Of a DNA stretch of 8,768 bases, positions 1 to 6,999 are shown piece by piece. Numbering within the stretch: position 1 is the stretch's first letter; the number at the start of each line of letters is the position of its first letter. The position numbers and the translations under genes were made by a program. The notes under the pieces were generated by a model. It saw nothing but the letters and a program-made list of their open reading frames with translations. It had not been told where the DNA came from and did not search any database. The DNA lies in NCBI GenBank assembly GCA_902783395.1, contig CACZRA010000059.1, positions 1 through 8,768 on the forward strand. The letters are read 5' to 3'. Source of the stretch: an uncultured Lachnospiraceae bacterium (lineage in GTDB: Bacteria > Bacillota > Clostridia > Lachnospirales > Lachnospiraceae).

Positions 1-1209
1 TTCATAAAGGCTCTTGCGGAGGGGACGGCGGAGCGGCTGATCACACTTGACTGGCTGATCGACCGGGTATCCAAAACAGCGTCATCAAAGATGAAGCCGG
101 TCATAAGGATGATCCTCAGGATGGGAACCTTCCAGCTCGTTTTCATGGAGGGTATCCCTGACCGTGCGGCTGTGAACGAATCCGTAAAGCTTGTTGGCAT
201 ACGGCATATGGACGGGCTCAAGCCCTTTGTCAACGGGGTGCTCAGAGGGATCATACGTTTAAGGGACGGGGGGATAAGCTACCCCGATAAGGAAACAGAG
301 TATTCCTGTCCCTCCTGGATAGCGGAGAAATTAAGACACGACCACGGGGAAGAGGCGGAAAGGATGATGAGGGCCTCCCTTGGAGAAAGACCGTTATATA
401 TAAGGGTAAATACCTGTCTTACGACTGCGGATGAGCTTGAAGAGAAGCTTCTTGCCGAGGGGGTCGGAACGGAGAAAACGGAAGGGTGCGGCCATACCAT
501 TAAGCTCACGTCTGGACAGCTGGTACCTTCCGAGTCCGAAAGCTTCAGGAGGGGGCTTTATTCAGTGCAGGATCTGTCCTCCCAGCTTGCGATGTACGGA
601 CTATGGAAGAGGGTCTTAGTTTACATAAATCGCGCCAAAAAGGTTGACATAAGTATTATCGATCTATGCTCGGCTCCGGGAGGGAAGGCCTGTTTTCTGG
701 CGGAGATGCTTGAGGGGGCCAGAGAGCGGGGTGTTTTCGGGAAGGATAGGCGCTTCAGGATAAGTGCCTTCGACATCTCGGAAAAAAAGCTCGGAAAGAT
801 CAGGGAAAATATTGAAAGGACCGGAGTACCCGGTATTGAAACGGCGGTAAACGACGCATCGGTATTCAATCCCGGGCTTGTGGATAAGGCTGACGTCATA
901 ATTGCCGATCTCCCGTGCACCGGACTCGGCGTTTTGGGGAGAAAAGTTGACATAAAGTATAGAGTTCAGCCCGGGGATATAACTGCTTTATGTGAACTTC
1001 AAAAAAAGATGCTGGGGAATGCGGCAGCATACCTGAAAAAGAACGGGATCCTTTTGTTCTCTGTATGCACGGTAACGAGGGAGGAGACATCCGGGCAGTC
1101 GGAGTATCTGTCGGAATTAGGTTTACATAAACTTGAAGAGCGGCTGTTTTTACAGGGAAGAGATCCGTGTGACGGTTTTTATTATTCCATATGGTCGGGT
1201 AAAGCATGA
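1..1209 (+). CDS. rsmB: RsmB, 16S rRNA (cytosine-C5) methyltransferase, 5'-truncated by the window edge
   Basis: SAM-dependent methyltransferase that makes m5C967 (E. coli numbering) in 16S rRNA, in the cytoplasm. The frame is open from base 1, and the codons before the first ATG (91) read as the NusB-like N-terminal domain (for example LITLDW, then MILRMGTFQL and AVNES, to about residue 87 of the visible part). The gene therefore begins upstream, and roughly 45-50 residues are missing compared with the family. The methyltransferase domain follows: SAM motif DLCSAPGGK (visible residues 221-229), acidic D258, the motif IV Pro-Cys (DLPCTG, Cys306), and the catalytic Cys of motif VI (FSVCTV, Cys356). 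It ends in the usual DGFYYS region. Two stretches flanking the SAM motif are each about 10 residues longer than usual. The stop overlaps the rlmN start by 4 nt (ATGA), which implies translational coupling. NusB-like plus methyltransferase architecture favours RsmB over other m5C enzymes. Confidence 0.95.
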   Translation, partial: FIKALAEGTAERLITLDWLIDRVSKTASSKMKPVIRMILRMGTFQLVFMEGIPDRAAVNESVKLVGIRHMDGLKPFVNGVLRGIIRLRDGGISYPDKETEYSCPSWIAEKLRHDHGEEAERMMRASLGERPLYIRVNTCLTTADELEEKLLAEGVGTEKTEGCGHTIKLTSGQLVPSESESFRRGLYSVQDLSSQLAMYGLWKRVLVYINRAKKVDISIIDLCSAPGGKACFLAEMLEGARERGVFGKDRRFRISAFDISEKKLGKIRENIERTGVPGIETAVNDASVFNPGLVDKADVIIADLPCTGLGVLGRKVDIKYRVQPGDITALCELQKKMLGNAAAYLKKNGILLFSVCTVTREETSGQSEYLSELGLHKLEERLFLQGRDPCDGFYYSIWSGKA

Positions 1210-2273
1210 AGGATATCTGTAATCTTACAAAGACTGAACTGAAAAAAGAGATAGAAGAGTCCGGCGAAAAGCCGTTCCGCGCAAAACAGATCTTTTCCTG
1301 GCTGCATGCAAGGGGAGCGGAGAGCTTTGACGATATGACCGATCTCCCCAAAGCCTTCAGGCAGACACTTAAGGACGGATATCTTCCCGGGAGTCTGGAG
1401 ATCGAAGCAGTGAAACGTTCCCGCCTTGACGGCACGGTAAAATACCTGTTCGCCCTGTCTGACGGAGGTCTCATAGAGGGAGTCTTCATGGCATACAGGG
1501 ACTGGAACACAGCCTGCATATCATCACAGGCGGGCTGTGCCATGGGCTGCAGGTTCTGTGCCTCGACCGTTAACGGGCTCGACCGGGATCTTACAGCCGG
1601 TGAGATGGCTGAAGAGATATATCTTATGGAGAGAGATACCGGAAAGCATATATCGAATGTTGTCATCATGGGCTCGGGGGAACCTCTGCTGAACTATGAA
1701 GAGCTTATGAGGTTCATTGATATCATGACGGATCCCGACGGAAGGGGAATGTCGCAGCGCAGTATCACGGTTTCCACCTGCGGTATCGTTCCCGGGATCA
1801 TAAGGCTTTCGAAGGAAAAGAAGAACGGAGCGCACCTTCAGGTGAATCTGGCGGTATCACTTCATGCTGCTACAGATGAAAAAAGAAAAAAGCTGATGCC
1901 GGTGGCGGAAAAATACGGGATAGCTGAGCTTATGAAGGCTGTGGGAGAGTATTACAGATCCACGCACAGGAAGATCACCTTTGAATACGCTCTTATAGAG
2001 GGGGTAAATGACAGTGACGAGGATGCGCGGGAGCTGGCAGAGAGGATCAAAGAAGCCGGTGTTCCGCATCTTGTGAATCTCATACCCGTAAACCCGGTAA
2101 CGGAGAGCGCCTTCAGGCGTCCGGCAAGGCAGAAATGCGATAATTTCAAAAATAAACTTGAAAACTTTGGAATAAATGGTAGTATAAGGAGAGAACTCGG
2201 CTCCGATATAGACGGTGCCTGCGGACAGTTAAGGATGCGCAGTTTAGGGCGCGGCAGCAAAGCAGGGACTTGA
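1206..2273 (+). CDS. rlmN: RlmN, radical SAM dual-specificity 23S rRNA (A2503)/tRNA (A37) C2-methyltransferase
   Basis: Cytoplasmic radical SAM enzyme that methylates C2 of adenine 2503 in 23S rRNA and A37 in some tRNAs. This affects the peptidyl-transferase region and decoding accuracy. The 355 residues match the family length (about 350-385). The [4Fe-4S] motif is C111-x3-C115-x2-C118 (GCAMGCRFC). Cys104 just upstream (ACISSQ) and Cys339 (DGACGQL) correspond to the two Cys used in methyl transfer. Other family signatures are the GEP motif (MGSGEPLLNYEE, 155-166; Ser where Met is common), AVSLHAATDEKR, ITFEYALIEGVNDS and NLIPVNP. The first 100 residues are the helical N-terminal RNA-binding part. 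Start: the ATG overlaps the rsmB stop and only a weak SD (GGGT) precedes it, so it is probably translated by coupling. The resistance paralogue Cfr is unlikely given the fit to RlmN signatures and the conserved gene order. Confidence 0.97.
   Translation: MKDICNLTKTELKKEIEESGEKPFRAKQIFSWLHARGAESFDDMTDLPKAFRQTLKDGYLPGSLEIEAVKRSRLDGTVKYLFALSDGGLIEGVFMAYRDWNTACISSQAGCAMGCRFCASTVNGLDRDLTAGEMAEEIYLMERDTGKHISNVVIMGSGEPLLNYEELMRFIDIMTDPDGRGMSQRSITVSTCGIVPGIIRLSKEKKNGAHLQVNLAVSLHAATDEKRKKLMPVAEKYGIAELMKAVGEYYRSTHRKITFEYALIEGVNDSDEDARELAERIKEAGVPHLVNLIPVNPVTESAFRRPARQKCDNFKNKLENFGINGSIRRELGSDIDGACGQLRMRSLGRGSKAGT
2158..2185 (+). promoter_or_regulatory. Candidate internal sigma-A promoter for the prpC-prkC part of the cluster
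   Basis: Inside the 3' end of rlmN there is TTGAAA (2158-2163), a 16-nt spacer and TAGTAT (2180-2185), with an extended -10 TG at 2177-2178. It lies in a locally AT-rich patch of an otherwise more GC-balanced gene, with the predicted start of transcription about 110 nt upstream of the phosphatase ATG. The coding sequence here is constrained by the RlmN protein, so the match could be chance. Similar TTG-A/TG-TA-TAT elements precede secG. Confidence 0.35.
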
Positions 2274-2302
2274 TCGGAGTATTCTTCATGCGGAGGTTAT
2301 AG

Positions 2303-3040
2303 ATGATAAAGACCTTTTCGATGACCGATATGGGTCAGAAAAGGAAAGTGAATCAGGACTATGTTTACACTTCGGAAAATCCGGTAGGAAATCTCCCGAA
2401 TCTCTTCATAGTAGCGGACGGAATGGGAGGCCATGCTGCCGGAGACTATGCGTCGAGATTTACGACGGAGACCATAGTATCGGATATCTCTGATTCCCAT
2501 GAGCAAAACCCCATACGTCTCATACGGCATGCCTATGAGACTGCGAATGCTGCCATCATCGAGGAGGCGAGACGTCTTCCGGAGCATGAGGGCATGGGTA
2601 CCACGCTCGTAGTTGCCTCCGTCATAGATGACACTCTCTATGTAGCCAATGTGGGAGACTCAAGGCTTTATGTGATAAATGACAGGATAAGCCAGATAAC
2701 CAGGGATCACAGCCTTGTGGAGGAGATGGTCAGGGCGGGGGAGATAGATGAGTCCGAGGCCAGGAGCCATCCCATGAAGAATAAGATAACGAGAGCCATA
2801 GGCGGAGACTATGACATAAGGGTCGATTTCTTTGATATGAAGCTGAATCCGGACGACCGCATCCTCATGTGCACGGACGGACTTACGAATATGGTCGAGA
2901 ATGAAGACATCAGGATGATAGTGAACAGCTCTCCCGATGTCGTAAGCGCTGTTCAGAGGCTTATCGAAAGAGCCAATGCGAACGGTGGATATGATAATAT
3001 AGGCGTCGTTTTGATCGAGCCTTTCGCAGGAGAATATTAA
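2303..3040 (+). CDS. prpC: PrpC/Stp, PP2C-family Ser/Thr protein phosphatase, partner of PrkC
   Basis: Metal-dependent cytoplasmic phosphatase that removes phosphate from PrkC and its substrates. The 245-residue protein is a single PP2C domain with the bacterial signatures in order: TDMGQKRKVNQD (D19), VADGMGGHAAGD (D39, G40), GMGTTLVVA (97-105), ANVGDSRLYV (D119), ITRDHSLVEEM (132-142), the H156-PMKNKITRAIG segment, MCTDGLTNM (D192), and DNIGVVL (D231). The metal-coordinating Asp residues and the third-metal Asp are all present, so it should be active. There is no transmembrane segment. Start: an SD (GGAGG, 2292-2296) sits 6 nt before the ATG. A 29-nt gap separates it from rlmN and 18 nt separates it from prkC. 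The adjacent kinase identifies it as the Stp/PrpC partner rather than a SpoIIE-type or RsbU-type PP2C protein. Confidence 0.97.
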   Translation: MIKTFSMTDMGQKRKVNQDYVYTSENPVGNLPNLFIVADGMGGHAAGDYASRFTTETIVSDISDSHEQNPIRLIRHAYETANAAIIEEARRLPEHEGMGTTLVVASVIDDTLYVANVGDSRLYVINDRISQITRDHSLVEEMVRAGEIDESEARSHPMKNKITRAIGGDYDIRVDFFDMKLNPDDRILMCTDGLTNMVENEDIRMIVNSSPDVVSAVQRLIERANANGGYDNIGVVLIEPFAGEY

Positions 3041-3058
3041 TCAGGGGAAGATTAAATA

Positions 3059-5446
3059 ATGATCAGTGAAGGGATAATACTGGCAGACAGATACGAAATA
3101 TTGAGCCGCATAGGCACGGGCGGAATGTCCGATGTCTACAAGGCACAGGATATGAAGCTTTCCCGCTTTGTAGCCATAAAGGTGCTCAAGCAGGAGTATG
3201 CGGAGAATCAGAACTTCGTCACAAAATTTCATGCGGAGGCGCAGGCGGCTGCGGGACTGATACATTCAAATATAGTCGGCGTTTATGACGTCGGCGAGGA
3301 TCAGGATCTTCAGTACATTGTCATGGAGCTTGTCGAAGGCATTACGCTTAAGCACTATATTGAAAAGAAGCTCCGTTTATCCGTAAAGGAATCCATAAGT
3401 ATAGCCATACAGATGGCGCAGGGACTTGAATGCGCACATAAGGCCGGGATCATACACCGTGACGTGAAGCCCCAGAACGTCATTATCTCAAAAGACGGGA
3501 AGGTGAAGGTCACCGACTTCGGCATAGCAAAGGCAGCTACCAGCGAGACCATCACATCAAATGTCATGGGCTCGGTTCACTATACCTCGCCCGAGCAGGC
3601 CCGCGGAGGTTATTCCGATGAAAAGAGTGACATCTATTCACTGGGCATAGTTCTTTTCGAGATGCTTACCGGAAGGGTTCCCTTTGACGGGGATACTACG
3701 GTCAATATCGCGATACAGCATATACAGGACGCCATGCCGTCCCCCAGGGAATTCGTAAATGACGTGCCGATAAGCATAGAGCAGATCATCTTCAAATGCA
3801 CGGAGAAAAGCTCGGACAGAAGATATTCGTCAATGACAGAGGTCATAGCGGATCTCAAGCAGTCTCTCCTCACACCCGATGAGAATTTTATAAAGCGCAT
3901 ACCGTCAGGCGGAGCAGGGGGCTCTACGAGGATGGTGAGCGATGAAGATATAAAGTCCATTAAGACAAGGACTGGCACCATCGATGTGGACGAATCCCTG
4001 ATCTCCGCGTACAACAGGAATAAAGAAAGACGGCAGGAGGAAGAGCCGGAGGAAAGACCCAGAAAGAAAAGGCCTCAGGAGTCTGTGGGACTTCCGGGGG
4101 ATGAAAGGCCCAGAAGAAGGTCTCCGAAAGCGGAGGACCGCGAAGGACGGGAGGATTTTGAGGAAGAAGAGCTCAGACGTAAAAGGAGAGAGGCTGCCGC
4201 GAGAAAAAGAAGAGAGCAGCAGGAAAGACGCGGCCCGGAACGCGGAGGCGATCCGAGAAGAAATCCCAGGAATAAGAACGACAGGGCCCGCAGTGCGGAC
4301 GAGAGGCAGAGAAGAGGGGCTGCCAGGCGGTCTTCGGCACAGAGGGGCGACAGATACAGAAGCGATGAAGACATGGATGACAGGATGACGATGATAATGC
4401 GCATCATAGCGGTGGTCATCGGTATCATCATATTGATATTGATCATATTCATTGCAAGAAGGGTGATATCGGTAAGAGGAAACTCCGCGTCGGACAACTC
4501 TGTCGTATCGGAGAACCAGGTGCTGCAGGATGTGAGGGGACAGACCTTTGAGAATGCAAAATCAGCCCTGGAAGCAGCCGGCTTTGTGGTACAGACAAGC
4601 TACGAGTCCTCGGATTCGGTAGAATCCGGTCTCGTCATATCCCAGGAGCCGGTTCCCGGAAGCCGTATACCTTCGGGCTACACGGTCACCCTTGCGGTAA
4701 GCTCCGGCACCGGCAATATCGAGGTACCTAGCCTTACAGGCGTTACCGCGGCCGAGGCAAAGGTCACGCTGGAAAACAGGGGTCTTGCCATTAATCTTAC
4801 AGACGGGGCATCAGATACGGTGCCGCAGGGATCGGTAGTCTCACAGACTCCGGAGGCGGGAACCATGGTCGCCCCGGGATCGACCGTACTTGTCGTCGTA
4901 AGTACCGGAGCCAGCGGGAAAAAGACGGAAGAGATACCTGAAGGGAGCGTTGCGGTACCCAATATAATCGGACTTACGGAGACGGAAGCAAAGACGGCGC
5001 TTACCGCTTCCGGGCTTTCATGGTCATCCGTAACGGAATCAAATTCCGACAGCGTGGCGAAGGGAAGGGTGATATCCCAGAGCGTTGAGCCGGATACCCT
5101 TGTATCAAAGGATACCAAGCTAAGCTTTGTCTTAAGTCTCGGACCGGAAGAGGAGGCGAAGATCTTTTCTCAGAACGTACAGGCGCCCTCGGGCTATGCC
5201 GAAGGATCCGCCGCGAGCATCACTCTGACCGGAAACAACACGGGCAAGGTATACGGACAGCAGAACGTAACGGCTTTCCCGGTGACCATACAGATAGCGT
5301 CTACAGATGTGGATCCTTCGGATACAGCCGGGGTATTCACCATAGCCTATACCACAAGGATAGAGGGTGTGAATGAGGACGGGAGCGCCTTTACGGCGGA
5401 TCAGCAGGCTACCGATACCTCCCAGGCCATATCCTTTGCGAGATGA
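3059..5446 (+). CDS. prkC: PrkC (PknB/Stk1-type) membrane Ser/Thr kinase with three PASTA repeats
   Basis: Receptor-like kinase that senses peptidoglycan fragments/lipid II and phosphorylates cytoplasmic proteins. Kinase domain, about residues 10-275: glycine loop IGTGGMSDVY (18-27), Lys41 (VAIK), HRDVKPQN (133-140, catalytic D135), DFG (153-155), a Thr/Ser-rich activation loop (161-167) as in autophosphorylating PASTA kinases, then GSVHYTSPEQ. Residues 276-445 are a linker; 321-440 hold 34 Arg, 7 Lys, 21 Glu and 10 Asp and are probably disordered. One transmembrane helix covers about 446-466. Outside the cell are three PASTA repeats (about 484-549, 553-617, 631-696), the last two beginning with the VPsLtG/VPNIIG-type motif, and a C-terminal beta-rich domain (697-795) like the Ig-like end of B. 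subtilis PrkC. At 795 residues it is longer than B. subtilis PrkC (648), mostly because of the linker. Start: AGGGGA (3043-3048) is 10 nt before the ATG. It follows its phosphatase by 18 nt. Confidence 0.97.
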   Translation: MISEGIILADRYEILSRIGTGGMSDVYKAQDMKLSRFVAIKVLKQEYAENQNFVTKFHAEAQAAAGLIHSNIVGVYDVGEDQDLQYIVMELVEGITLKHYIEKKLRLSVKESISIAIQMAQGLECAHKAGIIHRDVKPQNVIISKDGKVKVTDFGIAKAATSETITSNVMGSVHYTSPEQARGGYSDEKSDIYSLGIVLFEMLTGRVPFDGDTTVNIAIQHIQDAMPSPREFVNDVPISIEQIIFKCTEKSSDRRYSSMTEVIADLKQSLLTPDENFIKRIPSGGAGGSTRMVSDEDIKSIKTRTGTIDVDESLISAYNRNKERRQEEEPEERPRKKRPQESVGLPGDERPRRRSPKAEDREGREDFEEEELRRKRREAAARKRREQQERRGPERGGDPRRNPRNKNDRARSADERQRRGAARRSSAQRGDRYRSDEDMDDRMTMIMRIIAVVIGIIILILIIFIARRVISVRGNSASDNSVVSENQVLQDVRGQTFENAKSALEAAGFVVQTSYESSDSVESGLVISQEPVPGSRIPSGYTVTLAVSSGTGNIEVPSLTGVTAAEAKVTLENRGLAINLTDGASDTVPQGSVVSQTPEAGTMVAPGSTVLVVVSTGASGKKTEEIPEGSVAVPNIIGLTETEAKTALTASGLSWSSVTESNSDSVAKGRVISQSVEPDTLVSKDTKLSFVLSLGPEEEAKIFSQNVQAPSGYAEGSAASITLTGNNTGKVYGQQNVTAFPVTIQIASTDVDPSDTAGVFTIAYTTRIEGVNEDGSAFTADQQATDTSQAISFAR

Positions 5447-5455
5447 TCCCGAAGG

Positions 5456-6334
5456 ATGCTTGACGGCAGGATATTAAAGGGGGTCGGAGGCTTTTACTAT
5501 GTATATACGGAAGACGGGGTATATCAGTGCCGGGCCCGGGGATTGTTCAGAAAGCAGTCGATCAAGCCTCTTGCGGGCGACAGATGCCGTATCGAGCTTA
5601 CCCATACCGATGATGTAGAAGGGAATGTGACAGAGATCCTTCCCCGCAGGAACGCACTCACAAGACCGCCTGTCGCGAATATAGACCAGGCGATGGTGAT
5701 ATTTGCCATGCACAGTCCGGAGCCGGTGTGGGGGCTTTTGGACAGATTCCTGGTAATGATGGAAAGCGCCGGGATCCCTTCAGTCATCTGCATAAATAAA
5801 GATGATCTCGCAGAGGGCTGCGAGGCTGAGGACATACAGAGGATCTACGGACCGAGCGGATACAGACTTATCTTTGCGTCGGCGAAGGAATACACCGGGC
5901 TTGATGAATTAAAGGATGTTTTAACGGACAAGGTCACATCCGTAGCGGGACCGTCGGGGACCGGAAAATCATCGATCATCAATGCACTGACCGGCAGTGA
6001 GCTTATGGAGACCGGTGATATCAGCCGTAAGCTGAAAAGAGGAAAACAGACCACCAGACATACGGAGCTTGTACATCTCTGGGGCGATACCTTCATTTTT
6101 GATTCTCCCGGTTTTTCCGCCATGGAGCTGCCGGATATGGACGGTGCAAAGCTTCCGGACTGCTTTCCGGAGATGAGGCCCTTTAACGGACAGTGCTATT
6201 ATGCCGACTGTACTCACATACACGGACCGGACTGCAGTGTGAGAGAGGCCCTTGGCAGGGGAGTGATAACAAAGGAAAGATATGAATCATATGTTGATAT
6301 ATACAGAGAATTGCAGGCGCGGAGGAAATACTGA
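5456..6334 (+). CDS. rsgA: RsgA (CpgA/YjeQ), circularly permuted ribosome small-subunit-dependent GTPase
   Basis: Late 30S assembly GTPase whose activity is stimulated by the ribosome; cytoplasmic. The 292 residues show an N-terminal OB-fold (about 1-65, including GGFYYV and PLAGDRC), then a permuted GTPase with order G4-G5-G1-G2-G3: NKDD (114-117), SAK (142-144), P-loop GPSGTGKSS (165-173), TTRH (199-202), DSPG (216-219, Ser where DTPG is usual). The C-terminal zinc knuckle is C247-x4-C252-x-H254-x5-C260. The catalytic set is complete. In B. subtilis CpgA is reported to be phosphorylated by PrkC, which fits the position directly after prkC. Start: this ATG is the first possible one after an in-frame TGA at 5444. 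The only SD-like bases (GAAGG, 5451-5455) touch the ATG, so translation is probably coupled to prkC, whose stop is 9 nt upstream. The stop shares one base with the rpe start. Confidence 0.96.
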   Translation: MLDGRILKGVGGFYYVYTEDGVYQCRARGLFRKQSIKPLAGDRCRIELTHTDDVEGNVTEILPRRNALTRPPVANIDQAMVIFAMHSPEPVWGLLDRFLVMMESAGIPSVICINKDDLAEGCEAEDIQRIYGPSGYRLIFASAKEYTGLDELKDVLTDKVTSVAGPSGTGKSSIINALTGSELMETGDISRKLKRGKQTTRHTELVHLWGDTFIFDSPGFSAMELPDMDGAKLPDCFPEMRPFNGQCYYADCTHIHGPDCSVREALGRGVITKERYESYVDIYRELQARRKY

Positions 6335-6999
6335 TGAAATATAGGTTTCACCCCTCTATACTGGCAGCGGATTTCAAGGATCTCGGCCGGGATATAGAAA
6401 GAGTAGTGGAAGCCGGCGCGGACGGGATCCATATTGATGTGATGGACGGTGATTTCGTACCGCAGATATCCTTCGGCATGCCCGTTATAAGATCGATAAG
6501 GTCAGCGACGGATGTGACCTTTGATGTGCATCTTATGGTGTCAAATCCCGAACGATATATCGAGACCTTTGTAGACTGCGGAGCTGATATCGTCACTATA
6601 CATGCCGAAGCGACAAGGGATGTGGAAAATGCACTTAAGCAGATAAGACGCGCGGGCGTAAAGGTGGGACTCGCGCTGAATCCCGGAACATCGCTCTCGA
6701 CCCTTGACTATATCATAGACGATGTGGACATGGTCCTTCTTATGACCGTGAATCCGGGCTTCGGCGGTCAGAAGTACATAGAAAAGGCGACGAGAAAGAT
6801 CAAGGCCTTGAGAGCCATGGCAAGAAATGAGGACAGGGAGCTTGATATTGAGGTTGACGGAGGTGTCGTAGCCGAGAACCTTCATACGGTCCTCGAAGCG
6901 GGAGCCAATATCATCGTGATGGGATCAGCGGTGTTTAACGGTGACGCTGTCTCAAATACCAGGCGCTTCAAGCAGGAAATAGAGAGGTTTTCGTTATAA
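6334..6999 (+). CDS. rpe: Rpe, ribulose-phosphate 3-epimerase
   Basis: Interconverts D-ribulose 5-phosphate and D-xylulose 5-phosphate in the pentose phosphate pathway; cytoplasmic, TIM-barrel, metal-dependent. The 221 residues match the family (about 215-225). Signatures: Ser8 in HPSILAADF, metal ligands H33 and D35 in GIHIDVMDG (D35 is a catalytic acid/base), H66 in FDVHLMV, the Met-lined active site (M37, M68, M137), VNPGFGGQ (139-146), catalytic D175 in IEVDGGV, and a C-terminal phosphate-binding GSAVFN. It has a strong SD, GGAGG at 6321-6325 inside the end of rsgA, and its ATG overlaps the rsgA stop by 1 nt (TGATG). No sign of truncation. The paralogous allulose-6-phosphate epimerase is less likely, given that rpe follows rsgA in the conserved cluster. 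Confidence 0.97.
   Translation: MKYRFHPSILAADFKDLGRDIERVVEAGADGIHIDVMDGDFVPQISFGMPVIRSIRSATDVTFDVHLMVSNPERYIETFVDCGADIVTIHAEATRDVENALKQIRRAGVKVGLALNPGTSLSTLDYIIDDVDMVLLMTVNPGFGGQKYIEKATRKIKALRAMARNEDRELDIEVDGGVVAENLHTVLEAGANIIVMGSAVFNGDAVSNTRRFKQEIERFSL
6981..6987 (+). promoter_or_regulatory. Ribosome binding site that points to an ATA start codon at 6996
   Basis: AGAGAGG at 6981-6987, followed by 8 nt (TTTTCGTT), lies directly before the codon ATA at 6996-6998. The secG gene in this same window has the identical heptamer AGAGAGG, an 8-nt spacer (TTTTTGAT) and then ATG. No ATG, GTG or TTG occurs in this frame between the stop at 6942 and 7035, and the ATG at 7035 has no SD at a usable distance. 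Confidence 0.6.

Noticed and set aside
91..93. ATG at 91 as the start of the first gene
   Set aside because: The codons before it (1-90) are in frame and encode conserved NusB-like domain sequence, so the gene starts outside the window.
644..670. Perfect -35 hexamer TTGACA with TATGCT downstream, inside rsmB
   Set aside because: The spacer is 15 nt, the -10 is poor, and it falls in the constrained SAM-binding motif region.
947..983. Second TTGACA inside rsmB
   Set aside because: The only good -10-like sequence (TATAAC, 978-983) is 25 nt away, too far for a sigma-A promoter.
896..1669. A 257-codon open frame on the minus strand
   Set aside because: It lies antisense to the clear rsmB and rlmN proteins, crosses their junction, shows no recognisable motif, and is best explained as a shadow of their codon use.
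4101..4388. A 95-codon plus-strand frame inside the prkC linker
   Set aside because: The repetitive AGA/AGG/GAA composition keeps the other frame open; there is no separate SD, and the protein would be a low-complexity charged peptide.
4075..5118. Minus-strand frames of 140 and 146 codons opposite prkC
   Set aside because: They are Ser/Leu-rich or Val/Ser-rich complements of the Arg/Glu-rich linker and the PASTA repeats, which is the pattern expected from antisense reading of biased coding sequence.
4508..5146. Repeat-like structure in the 3' half of prkC
   Set aside because: These are the three PASTA domains, diverged at the DNA level, and not a nucleotide repeat or mobile element.
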